Below are positions 1-8,211 of a stretch of DNA of 64,000 nt, in pieces. Under the pieces are notes generated by a model. It was not told the DNA's origin. It saw only the letters and a list, made by a program, of their open reading frames with translations, and made no database searches. How positions within the stretch are numbered: position 1 is the first letter of the stretch; the number at the start of each line of letters is the position of its first letter. Origin of the DNA: DASSNR01 sp036278935 (GTDB lineage Bacteria; Gemmatimonadota; Gemmatimonadetes; Gemmatimonadales; Gemmatimonadaceae); NCBI GenBank assembly GCA_036278935.1, contig DASUKA010000005.1:62001-126000 (forward strand). Direction: 5' to 3'. A program made the position numbers and the translations under genes.

Positions 1-991
1 GCCCGGATTCGAAGCTCTCCTGCGGTCGCCAGCCAAGCTCCCGGTCGATCTTCGCGGCATCGATGGCATAGCGACGATCATGGCCGGGGCGATCGCCGAC
101 GAAGGTGATCAGTTCGGCATATGGTCGGCCGCCACGCCGGGGGCGTAGCTGATCGAGCAGGTCACAGATGGTTCGCACGACTTCGATGTTCGTCTTCTCG
201 GTATGGCCGCCGATGTTGTACGTCTCACCAACCCGACCCTTCTCCAATACGAGGCGTAGCGCCCGGCAATGATCTTCCACATAGAGCCAGTCGCGCACGT
301 TCAGGCCATCGCCGTAGACCGGTAGCGGGCGCTCCTCGAGAGCTGTGAGAATCATCAACGGGATCAACTTCTCGGGGAACTGGAAGGGACCGTAATTGTT
401 CGAGCAGTTCGTCACGAGTGTCGGCACGCCGTACGTGTGATGCCAGGCACGCACCAAGTGATCGGACGCCGCTTTCGTTGCGGAATATGGTGAACTGGGC
501 CGGTATGGTGTATCCTCGGCAAAAGCGCCAGCCGATCCGAGCGAACCGAAGACCTCATCCGTCGAAACGTGGTGAAAGCGGAAGGCAACTCGTGCCGCAT
601 CGGGCAAGCCCGACCAATACTCGCGTGTCGCTTCCAGCAACGTATAGGTTCCAAGGACGTTCGTCCGAAGGAAATCAGCCGGCCCATCGATGGAGCGATC
701 TACATGCGATTCGGCGGCGAGATGAATCACCGCCTCTGGACGATGGAGCTGCAGGATTCGCCGTATCGCCGTTGGGTCGGCGATGTCCGCCCGTTCGAAA
801 CGGTACCGAGGAGAATCGTCTACATCAGCCAGCGATTCCCGATTCCCTGCGTACGTCAATTTGTCGACGTTGACGACGGTGCAATGGGTTTCAGAAATGA
901 GCTGGCGAACCAGGGTATTGCCGATGAAACCGGCGCCTCCAGTGACCAGAATCGTCTTCCCGAGTTGCTCCCGCTCACCGTGCGGCTGCAT
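1..991 (-). CDS. rfbB: dTDP-glucose 4,6-dehydratase, C-terminus cut by window edge
   Basis: This enzyme converts dTDP-glucose to dTDP-4-keto-6-deoxyglucose in the cytoplasm, an early step in making rhamnose and other deoxysugars. About 330 residues are visible of a family length near 340-350. The reading frame was followed directly on the minus strand. It has the NAD-binding glycine motif GGAGFIG at residues 18-24, the catalytic TDE triad at 144-146 (context HVSTDEVFG) and the extended-SDR pair Tyr169/Lys173 (YSATK). The start is the ATG at 991. The 3' end runs off base 1. The Wzi and SLBB export genes that follow suggest it feeds an extracellular polysaccharide. The assignment is firm; only the last few residues are missing. 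Confidence 0.95.
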   Translation of the reverse strand, partial: MQPHGEREQLGKTILVTGGAGFIGNTLVRQLISETHCTVVNVDKLTYAGNRESLADVDDSPRYRFERADIADPTAIRRILQLHRPEAVIHLAAESHVDRSIDGPADFLRTNVLGTYTLLEATREYWSGLPDAARVAFRFHHVSTDEVFGSLGSAGAFAEDTPYRPSSPYSATKAASDHLVRAWHHTYGVPTLVTNCSNNYGPFQFPEKLIPLMILTALEERPLPVYGDGLNVRDWLYVEDHCRALRLVLEKGRVGETYNIGGHTEKTNIEVVRTICDLLDQLRPRRGGRPYAELITFVGDRPGHDRRYAIDAAKIDRELGWRPQESFESG

Positions 992-1512
992 TCGCACTCC
1001 TTAACGCCCGAACCGATTGCGCGTTGTGAGCTCTGGCGGCGAACCAAACCCCACAGCACACGAGGCGCCGGCGCATCCTCATGGCATCGCGTCCTTCAAA
1101 ACGACGATGGTAACCATCTACAGCAACTCCGCGCAAGGACGTATCGACCTCTTCGAGCGAGGCAGCGCTCACCCCTGTGAAAATAGCTGACGCGGCGGGG
1201 TGACTACAGAACGGCGCCGATGTGAAGGCGACCGGCGCCATGTGGCGCTGCCCGGCAAGCACGATAGCACAACGTACGCATCTCCACGGGAACGAGCGCA
1301 GCGCCGCTTCGCCGAGTTCCGGATGCGCACCCCCCGGTGCGATAGTATCTTGTACAGGGTGGACCCATTGCTCCATCTCCTGCCGAGGTCTTCCGCACAC
1401 GCTCGCATGATCGGCTGCGTGCCGTGGCTCTCCAGTCCCCCACCACGATCCGGGCACGTGTAGCCGAGTCGCTACCACGCCCCCTGCCTCCTCCCGCTTC
1501 GCGATACGCGCT
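992..1512. other. intergenic region, no gene seen
   Basis: About 520 bases lie between the divergent rfbB-type gene and the Wzi-type gene. Frames open across it on both strands carry no recognisable domain, signal peptide or ribosome-binding site, and they look like high-GC noise. The region probably holds the promoters of both flanking genes, but no clear -35/-10 pair stands out. Confidence 0.6.
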
Positions 1513-3066
1513 GTGCAACGAACTCTTTGCGCCCCCCTGGTGGGGCTCCTCCTTGCTATTGGCGCCAGCGCCTCCGCCCACGCCCAGAGTCCGGCGCAAT
1601 TTCCCCCCACCCCCGCCTTCGCCTCCCCCTTTCTCCCCGCCAACCACTGGGCCGTCCAGGCCGTGCGCCGCCTGAACGCCCTGGGCCTCACCGACCGCCG
1701 CTTCGGCTGGCTCGAAGGCTCCCTCTCCCGCCGTGAGGTCGGCGCGGCCCTCCAGAGCGCGGTCCGCACCGCGCAGCGTACCCGGCCCGAGTTCGCCGCG
1801 CTCACCCTGGGGTACTGGCAGCGCTTCCTCGACGAATTCCCCGTGACCGCCGACGCACTGGTCCGCCGCACCATTCCCACCACACAGGCGGAAGGATGGT
1901 TCACGCTCGGATACGCCCGGGAAACCGGGCACCTCCTTCCCGTTCGCTCTCGTGACAATTCGCGCGACAATGTCGATCCGCCCACCCCACTCGGCACGCG
2001 CTCGGATGCCGGGCTCGACCTGGGGCTCGGCATTCCGCTCGGCCGGTACGCGGTCGCGAACTTCGCCCCGCAGCGGACGGAGGGCCGGTGGGGCCTCGGC
2101 GATAGCTATCTGATGGGTTCCTGGAAGAAGGTGGGCGTCTGGCTCGGCCAGCGCTCCTTTGCCTACGGCCCGGGGAACGGCGGCGGGATCGTGTTCGACG
2201 GGACCACACCCTTTCTGGGCGGCGGGGTGAGTCTCATGGAGCCGATCCGCCTGCCCTGGATCTTCCGCTACATCGGGCCCATCAACTTCGAGACCTTCCT
2301 GAGCCGCATCGACAGCAGCGCATCGGTCAAGCATCCGTGGGTGGTCGCGTCGCACGGCTCCTTTTCTCCCTTCCCGCGGCTGCTCCTTGGCTTCACGCAA
2401 GCGTTCATGTTCAGCGGCAGCGGGCTCCCGCCTTTCAACTGGCCCAACTTCAAGGAGATGTTCCACTCGCACGGCGCAACGGTCACCGGAGGGCGCGAGT
2501 TCGAGAATGGGATCGCCTCGGGTGAAGTGCGCTTCCGGGCGCCCACGCCGGTGGTGCCTACGACCTTCTATCTGGAGTGGGGCGCCGAGGACAATCACAA
2601 GGCCTGGGTACTCTTTCCGGCCACGGTGGCCGGCGTGCAGGTGCCCGCGGTGCCGGGGGTGCCCGCGCTCTCGCTGGGGTTCGAGCACGCCTTCTTCCAC
2701 CGCCCGTGCACCGACTGCAACTACTACGCAACCTGGTACCGCCACTACGTGTTCAAGGATGGCTGGACGGTGAATCGCACGCTGATCGGGCACCCGCTGG
2801 GCGGCGAGGGGGAGGCGTGGCGGCTCTATGGAAGCTGGGATGATCCGGCACGCCGGTGGCGGTTGAACGCTGCGACGTTCCTGCGCGACCGCGGCCAGTT
2901 CAATCTGTTCTCACCAACACACCAGGGGCGAAGCACGGGCGGGGAGTTGAACGCGACGTACCGCGCTGCCGCCGACCTGGATGTGGTGCTCGACGGGGCG
3001 CTCGAGGTCGGGCACGCGGACTGGACGGAATCGAGCGTGTTCGGGGGGTTCCGGTGGTTGTTCTGA
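1513..3066 (+). CDS. capsule assembly Wzi family outer-membrane protein
   Basis: This 517-residue protein matches the Wzi/capsule-assembly type of outer-membrane beta-barrel, which anchors or organises surface polysaccharide. A signal peptide is visible (hydrophobic LVGLLLAIGAS, then AHAQ near residue 25). A short helical stretch (AVQAVRRLNALG) follows, as is usual in this family. The rest alternates aromatic and Gly-rich strands and ends in the outer-membrane signature FRWLF with a terminal Phe. The start used is GTG at 1513, because it puts the signal peptide directly at the N-terminus. The neighbouring sugar-nucleotide and SLBB export genes fit a polysaccharide locus. The family call is by pattern, so the exact glycan is unknown. 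Confidence 0.8.
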   Translation: MQRTLCAPLVGLLLAIGASASAHAQSPAQFPPTPAFASPFLPANHWAVQAVRRLNALGLTDRRFGWLEGSLSRREVGAALQSAVRTAQRTRPEFAALTLGYWQRFLDEFPVTADALVRRTIPTTQAEGWFTLGYARETGHLLPVRSRDNSRDNVDPPTPLGTRSDAGLDLGLGIPLGRYAVANFAPQRTEGRWGLGDSYLMGSWKKVGVWLGQRSFAYGPGNGGGIVFDGTTPFLGGGVSLMEPIRLPWIFRYIGPINFETFLSRIDSSASVKHPWVVASHGSFSPFPRLLLGFTQAFMFSGSGLPPFNWPNFKEMFHSHGATVTGGREFENGIASGEVRFRAPTPVVPTTFYLEWGAEDNHKAWVLFPATVAGVQVPAVPGVPALSLGFEHAFFHRPCTDCNYYATWYRHYVFKDGWTVNRTLIGHPLGGEGEAWRLYGSWDDPARRWRLNAATFLRDRGQFNLFSPTHQGRSTGGELNATYRAAADLDVVLDGALEVGHADWTESSVFGGFRWLF

Positions 3067-3360
3067 GGCCGACTGTCTACATCGTGGCAGGCCCGATCGG
3101 TGCGGGTAAGTCATCCGCGTCTACTGGCCGATGGAGACGCGGCGGATTTATTTTTTCTCTGGCTACCTGATGCCGATTCTGCTGTCGCCCGTGTTCGATA
3201 TCGAGTGGAACGCCAGCATAGCCATCACGTTCCGGGAGAGGGCGTCCGCCGACGCTTCATCCGAGGATCGGTAAACTTCGAGGCGCTGCATCCCAGCCTG
3301 TCGCACTGGCGAGTGGTCGACCGTCGAGACGTGCGCAGCAGGTGGACTATCGAGCTACCG
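3066..3360 (+). pseudogene. remnant of a zeta-toxin-like P-loop ATPase/kinase
   Basis: Two pieces of one family lie in different frames. The first (3066-3140) encodes TVYIVAGPIGAGKSS, the Walker A region of zeta-toxin-like ATPases. The second (about 3157-3340) encodes LFFLWLPDADSAVARVR, then a stretch containing VRRRFIRGSVNF and HWRVVD, matching the C-terminal half of the same proteins (usual pattern FLWLP..AxxRVxxRV, then IRRRFxRGL.N and W.xYDN). Roughly 80-110 codons between them are missing and the frame changes, so this is a deleted, frameshifted fossil. It begins at the stop codon of the Wzi gene. The family reading rests on pattern recall and should be tested by a translated search. Confidence 0.6.
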
Positions 3361-3436
3361 GAGGAGTCCCCCCAACCCCCGCGCGAGCGTCAGGATCTGG
3401 TCCGTCGTCAAGCCGGCGGTTGCCGTTCATCGCTTC

Positions 3437-6121
3437 CTACTTGTGCAGGATCGCGATGATCGCCACCAAGCTGCCGGCCAACTGCGCGAACACGCCCAGG
3501 TTCGCCAACAGGGTAGACTTCTCGCCCGGCGTCTTGGCTGGCACGTTGACCACGCTGCCCGGCTTGGGCTTCGGTACCCAATCAGGCCAGAGCCTACGCC
3601 GCCGCACGCTCTGCACCTTGCCGCTAGGCTGCCGCACGTACGCGCGTGCCATGTTCGCGTTCTCCGCCGGACCGCCGGCCGCGCGCACGTAGCCGTCCAA
3701 GTCCTGCCCCGGCACGTACGCGACCGCCACCGGAGAATTCACCGCGCCGGTGACGGTCACCACACCCGTGAAGGCCGGAATGTAGATGGAGTCGCCATCC
3801 TGGAGAATGAGATCGTCGCGGAACTGCGGGTCGCGCATGATGGCGGGCAGGTCCACACCAATGCGTCCCAGCCCCTTGTTGTGCCGGTAGAAGACCACGC
3901 CTTCGGGATACGCCGAGCCGGTGAAGCCGCCCGCACGCTTGATCACGTCGGCCAGCCGCGCGCCCTTGCGCAGGAGTGCATACCGCCCGGGGAATTTGAC
4001 CTCCCCCGTGACCGCCACCGTACGCTGCAGCTCCCAGTTGGGTTGATGGAGGATGAGCACGTTGTCGTAGGGCTTGAGCGGCACCTCGGGCGCCGGACCA
4101 GCGGGCGCGGGAAGCCCCGGCGGGCCCAGAAACTTCCCGCTCGCCCCGCGCTCGAACAGATAGCTCGAGTCGAGCGGCACCTTGATCGTCGTCGCGGTCA
4201 CGCCGCCGGCCCTGTTCTCCGGCAGCCTGGCGATCTCGGCGTCGTTCAGGTAGGCGCCCTCATCCAGCCCCCCCGCCAGGAGGACGAGGTCGCGCAACGT
4301 CATCCCATCGCGGTACGGCACGCGCCCACTCTTCTGCACGGCGCCCGTGATGGTGACGTAGCGGCGCGGGCGGAACTCCGCCACGGAGAAGACGTGGATC
4401 TGGTCGTCCTCGTGGAGCTCGGGGTCGTTGAGCACGGCGCCGGTGCTGTCGCGCAGCGTGGCGCGCAGCTGCACGCGCGAGGAATCGGGGAGGAGCCTGG
4501 TAATGAGTACTTCACCCGCATACACGTCGGGCCGCACCCCGCCCGCGCTCTTGAGCGCATCGGAGAGGTGCATGCCCGACGTGAACCCCTCCGACCCCGG
4601 TGACCAGACATCGCCCGTGACGTTGATCCGGTTGCGCACACGCTCGGCGATGGGGAACACCCGCACCACATCGCCCGCCGCCAGAGCGACCGGCGGGTCG
4701 TCCGCGCCGCCGAGCTGCTCGGAGCTGATGTCCATGACGATGCGGTCGTGCCCCGCGGCCACTCGCTTGGCGGGCGGCACGATCCGCTCGATCTGCACGC
4801 GGCGGTGCGAGGCGGCGGGGGTGTAGCCGCCGGCATCCTGGATGAGGGCCTGGAGCGATTCGCCGGGCGCGAGCTCGTAGGTGGCGGGGCGGATGATCTC
4901 CCCCACCACGCGCACGCGCGGCCCGTGCACCGGCACGAACACCACGTCGCCCGACTGCAGCCGCACGTCGTGCGACGCGTCGCCGTGCAGCAGATAGCCG
5001 TACACGTCCAGGCTGTCCACCACACGGCCGCCGCGTCGGATGAGCACGCGCCGCAGGCTCCCGTTCTCCGTGGGACCGCCCGCTGCGTACAGCGCGGTGA
5101 GCGCCGTGCCCGCGCTCGATATCTGGTAGCTGCCGGGTTGCGTGACGTCCCCCACCACGAACACCTGGTTGGTGCGGAGACGGGCGACGCTCACCGCGAA
5201 ATGGGTGGTGGCTCTCGCGCCGCGCTTCACCCCGGAATACACTTTGCCGAGCCGCGTGTAGAGCAGGTTGTTCAACTGCCCCAGCGTGAGGTTCGCCACG
5301 TAGAGCTGCCCCACCTGCGGGATGACGATGAATCCCTCACGCGTGATGTCGAGCGTGTAGGCCGCTTCCACGTCTCCGGTGAGGATGAGCACCAGCTCGT
5401 CGCCCGGCCCGAGCTGGTAGCTCGAGTCCACGGGTCCGGCCAGGTTGGGCTCGAACTGCGAGGTGTTCCGCTTGAACATGTCGAGCCCGAAGATCGCGAA
5501 GCCGCTGTCCTGCTGGATGCGTGTGCTGTCCTGGGCCCGGCAGATCGCGCGGATCGTGAGCTGCTGCAGGGTGGGCGGTGGCAGGCGGTGCGTGATCGTG
5601 GAATCGAGGAGCAGCGAGTCCGCCAATGCACTGTCCGCCGCCGAGCGCAACGAGTCCAGCATGAGCGAGTCCGCGATCGCGACCGAGTCGCAGAGCGCCT
5701 GCTGCCGGAGCGACACCATCTGCTCCTGCTGCTGGTATGCCTGCATCGGGAACTCGGGCTGCTGCTGAAACTGCATGAGCGAATCCACCCCCGTCGAATC
5801 CACGATGCCCAGCGCGCGCACGGCGGCGAAGACGGTGGCCGTGGGCTGTGCGCCGCCCTGCGCGCCGATGGTGCCCGGGAGGTAGCTATCCAGCAGGCCT
5901 TCCGGGTATCCTTCAGCTCGCAGCCGGGCACGAATCTGGTCGGCGGTCAGTCCGCTGCCCTGCAGTCGCTGCCGCAACTGGTCGGCGAGGCTGGGATTGT
6001 TCTGCAGCAGTTGCTGCGCCTGGGCCGGCGTGGGGATCTGCTGCGCTGCGAGCAGCGCGGGCGCGGCCGTGAGCGACAGCGTAACAGCCACGACCAGCGA
6101 GCACTGGGGAAACCGAAGCAT
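3437..6121 (-). CDS. polysaccharide export protein with multiple SLBB domains
   Basis: This 894-residue protein is of the Wza/Poly_export class, which forms the outer-membrane or periplasmic channel for exopolysaccharide. An N-terminal signal peptide (residues about 1-26, ending LLAAQQ) is followed by a Gln/Ala-rich helical region. The export motif is YQLGPGDELVLILTG at about 230-245. At least five SLBB-type repeats follow, recognisable as V.GDV..PGSY...G..L..L...AGG units. The C-terminus ends with a probable membrane helix (LAGSLVAIIAILHK). It is much longer than E. coli Wza (about 380 residues) because of the added SLBB repeats. The start ATG at 6121 places the signal peptide correctly. Confidence 0.88.
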   Translation of the reverse strand: MLRFPQCSLVVAVTLSLTAAPALLAAQQIPTPAQAQQLLQNNPSLADQLRQRLQGSGLTADQIRARLRAEGYPEGLLDSYLPGTIGAQGGAQPTATVFAAVRALGIVDSTGVDSLMQFQQQPEFPMQAYQQQEQMVSLRQQALCDSVAIADSLMLDSLRSAADSALADSLLLDSTITHRLPPPTLQQLTIRAICRAQDSTRIQQDSGFAIFGLDMFKRNTSQFEPNLAGPVDSSYQLGPGDELVLILTGDVEAAYTLDITREGFIVIPQVGQLYVANLTLGQLNNLLYTRLGKVYSGVKRGARATTHFAVSVARLRTNQVFVVGDVTQPGSYQISSAGTALTALYAAGGPTENGSLRRVLIRRGGRVVDSLDVYGYLLHGDASHDVRLQSGDVVFVPVHGPRVRVVGEIIRPATYELAPGESLQALIQDAGGYTPAASHRRVQIERIVPPAKRVAAGHDRIVMDISSEQLGGADDPPVALAAGDVVRVFPIAERVRNRINVTGDVWSPGSEGFTSGMHLSDALKSAGGVRPDVYAGEVLITRLLPDSSRVQLRATLRDSTGAVLNDPELHEDDQIHVFSVAEFRPRRYVTITGAVQKSGRVPYRDGMTLRDLVLLAGGLDEGAYLNDAEIARLPENRAGGVTATTIKVPLDSSYLFERGASGKFLGPPGLPAPAGPAPEVPLKPYDNVLILHQPNWELQRTVAVTGEVKFPGRYALLRKGARLADVIKRAGGFTGSAYPEGVVFYRHNKGLGRIGVDLPAIMRDPQFRDDLILQDGDSIYIPAFTGVVTVTGAVNSPVAVAYVPGQDLDGYVRAAGGPAENANMARAYVRQPSGKVQSVRRRRLWPDWVPKPKPGSVVNVPAKTPGEKSTLLANLGVFAQLAGSLVAIIAILHK

Positions 6122-6239
6122 CGGACGAGACGCTGGATGGAGGATCGGAGCCGGGGCAGGAACTGCGCAGCGCGGTACGACCGCGCACCAGCCATCACTA
6201 CCTAGGGGTGAAACGCGAAATGTTCACCCACGGAGCAAG

Positions 6240-6421
6240 CGAACGCAAGCAGTAAGAGAGACGAGGGAGAAGGGAACAGGGAGAAGGGAGAAACGGCGAG
6301 GGAGTCGGGTGTCGGGTTGGCGCGCTTGGTGCTCCGCTCGCCAAGGCCGTTCCCCAACACCCGACACCCCATTCCCTACACCCCCGCCTTCTGACTCACA
6401 ACCCATAACTCACAACCCATG
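6240..6421. repeat. purine-rich spacer with hairpin and tandem 14-mer before fhcC
   Basis: The gap between the SLBB gene and fhcC has three layers. First is a purine tract of repeated GGGAGAAG units (about 6261-6300). Second is an inverted repeat, GGGTGTCGGGT (6307-6317) pairing with ACCCGACACCC (6359-6369). Third is a direct tandem pair, ACTCACAACCCATA (6394-6407) and ACTCACAACCCATG (6408-6421). The last three bases of the second copy are the fhcC start codon. The hairpin could act as a terminator, but no T-tract follows it. Similar low-complexity spacers recur elsewhere in this C1 gene block. Confidence 0.7.
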
Positions 6422-7246
6422 CCCCTCCCACTCACCCTCACCCTCCGCCACTCGCTCGAACATCGGATCGAGATGGATGGCGTTACACCGGATCGGTGCG
6501 CGGGTCTGGGCGAGCGCGAGATCGCCGAGCTGCCGGTGTGGGAGGGGCGGCGCACGGTGCCGCTCGGTGAATTCTTCACGGTGCACGGTGGGCACGCGTC
6601 ATCCATGCGCGTGCACGGAGGTGAGGCGCTCGATCGCGTGGACAACATGGGTGCGGGCATGACGGCGGGAGAACTCGTGATCGAAGGGAACGCCGGGCGG
6701 TACGCAGGGGCGCGCATGAGCGGAGGGTCGCTCACCGTTCGTGGCAACGCGGGGGATGGCGCGGGTCTCGAGATGGCGGGCGGGCGGCTGGAGATCACCG
6801 GCCGCGCGGGTGATCGGCTCGGCGCCGCATCGCTCGGCGCTTCGCGCGGCATGCTCGGCGGTGAGATCGTGGTGCGGGGGTCGGCGGGCGCCGAGGCGGG
6901 TGCGTCGGCGCGGCGCGGGCTCATTGTCATCGGGGGCGACGCCGGCGAGCGCGCGGCGAATCGGATGATCGCGGGAAGCGTGATCGTGCTCGGCAACGCC
7001 GGCGCTGATGCGGGGCTGTGGAGCAAACGCGGAAGCGTGGTCGTGATGGGCAGCGTGGAGATCTCCGAGACGTACCGGTACGACTGCACGTACCAACCGC
7101 TCTACCTCCGCCTGCTCTTCACCTCGCTCGACACACGGTACGGCATCGCTGGCAGCAGTGCCTACGCGGCTGCGCGGTACCGCCGGTACAGCGGGGACAT
7201 GGCGGAGTTGGGGAAGGGAGAAATCCTGCACCGGGCGGAGGCCTGA
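6419..7246 (+). CDS. fhcC: formylmethanofuran dehydrogenase / formyltransferase-hydrolase subunit C
   Basis: This is the FwdC/FmdC/FhcC family, a subunit of the complex that in bacteria (Fhc) moves the formyl group from H4MPT via a methanofuran analogue to formate. The 275 residues show the family's stacked glycine repeats (GGSLTVRGNAGDGAG, then GGEIVVRGSAGAEAG) forming a right-handed beta-helix like the GXGXG domain of glutamate synthase. The N-terminal pattern GLGEREIAELPVWEGRRTVPLGEFF is also typical. No Shine-Dalgarno is visible. The ATG sits at the end of a tandem repeat. The stop overlaps the mch start by one base (TGATG), so the two are probably coupled. FhcA, FhcB and FhcD are not in the window. 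Confidence 0.9.
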   Translation: MPLPLTLTLRHSLEHRIEMDGVTPDRCAGLGEREIAELPVWEGRRTVPLGEFFTVHGGHASSMRVHGGEALDRVDNMGAGMTAGELVIEGNAGRYAGARMSGGSLTVRGNAGDGAGLEMAGGRLEITGRAGDRLGAASLGASRGMLGGEIVVRGSAGAEAGASARRGLIVIGGDAGERAANRMIAGSVIVLGNAGADAGLWSKRGSVVVMGSVEISETYRYDCTYQPLYLRLLFTSLDTRYGIAGSSAYAAARYRRYSGDMAELGKGEILHRAEA

Positions 7247-8202
7247 TGGCGTTCGCGCTCAACGAGCGGGCATGGGCCATTGCCGACCGCATGGCGGCGG
7301 ATGCGGAGCTGCTGCGCGTGGCGGTTCACACACTGAACAACGGCGCGCGGGTGGTCGATGCCGGCATCGCCGCCGAGGGCGGGCTGGGCGCGGGACTCGG
7401 GCTCGCGAAGCTGTGTATGGGCGGCCTGGGCGCCGTGGGCTTTCAGCCGCTCCGGATCGGCGAGCGGTCCTACGCCGGCGTGCAGGTATGGACCGACCAT
7501 CCCGCGGTCTGCTGCATGGCGTCGCAGTACGCGGGGTGGGCCATCACCGCCGGGGACTACTTTGCCATGGGGTCGGGCCCGCTGCGCGCCATCGCACGGG
7601 TGGAAACGGAGCTGTACCAGCGACTCGGCTACGCGGAGGAGGGGACGCGCGGCGTTCTGGTGCTCGAGACGCGCACGCTGCCCACGGATGAGGTGGCGGC
7701 CTATGTGGCCGGTAAGGCCGGCGTCGAGTCGTCGGGCATCACCTTCGTCGCCGCGCCCACGGCCTCGCTCGCCGGCGGGGTACAGGTGGTGGCGCGTGTG
7801 GTCGAGACGGCGCTGCACAAGATGGAGACGCTGGGCTTTGACGTGACGCGGGTGGTGAGCGGCATGGGGACAGCGCCGCTGCCGCCGGTGGCGAAGAACG
7901 ACCTGCGCGCCATTGGCCGCACCAACGATTGCGTGCTCTATGGCGGCGAGGCGCGCCTTCACATCCGCGCCAGCGACGACGAACTGGCGGATCTCGCGGC
8001 GAAGCTTCCGGCATCGGCCTCCAGCGACTACGGCACACCCTTCCACGACATCTTCCAGCGCTACGGCGGCGACTTTTACAAGATCGACCCCATGCTCTTC
8101 AGTCCCGCCGAAGTCTGGCTCACCAGCGCGACGACCGGCCGCACCTTTCACGGCGGGCGACTGAACGCCGAGGTGCTGGAGACGTCGCTGCTGGGCGAGT
8201 GA
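7246..8202 (+). CDS. mch: methenyltetrahydromethanopterin cyclohydrolase
   Basis: Mch hydrolyses methenyl-H4MPT to N5-formyl-H4MPT in C1 oxidation to CO2. The 318 residues agree with the family length. Typical stretches are LNERAWAIADRM at the N-terminus, GLGLAKLCMGGLGAVGF, VWTDHPAVCCMASQYAGWAI, GSGPLRA, NDCVLYGGEA and the C-terminal SPAEVWLTSATTGRTFHGG. The start ATG overlaps the fhcC stop by one base, and the next gene starts 9 bases downstream, so fhcC-mch-ligase fusion form an operon. The presence of mch is the clearest sign that the organism uses the H4MPT-linked C1 route. Confidence 0.95.
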   Translation: MAFALNERAWAIADRMAADAELLRVAVHTLNNGARVVDAGIAAEGGLGAGLGLAKLCMGGLGAVGFQPLRIGERSYAGVQVWTDHPAVCCMASQYAGWAITAGDYFAMGSGPLRAIARVETELYQRLGYAEEGTRGVLVLETRTLPTDEVAAYVAGKAGVESSGITFVAAPTASLAGGVQVVARVVETALHKMETLGFDVTRVVSGMGTAPLPPVAKNDLRAIGRTNDCVLYGGEARLHIRASDDELADLAAKLPASASSDYGTPFHDIFQRYGGDFYKIDPMLFSPAEVWLTSATTGRTFHGGRLNAEVLETSLLGE

Positions 8203-8211
8203 GGTGCTCGG

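Noticed and set aside
1204..2793. Long open frame antisense to the Wzi-type gene (529 codons)
   Set aside because: Composition is Arg/Gly/Glu-rich without domains; it is a high-GC shadow of the real gene on the plus strand.
4748..6205. Long plus-strand frame across the SLBB export gene
   Set aside because: The product is His/Arg/Glu-rich without motifs, while the opposite strand encodes a clear export protein with signal peptide.
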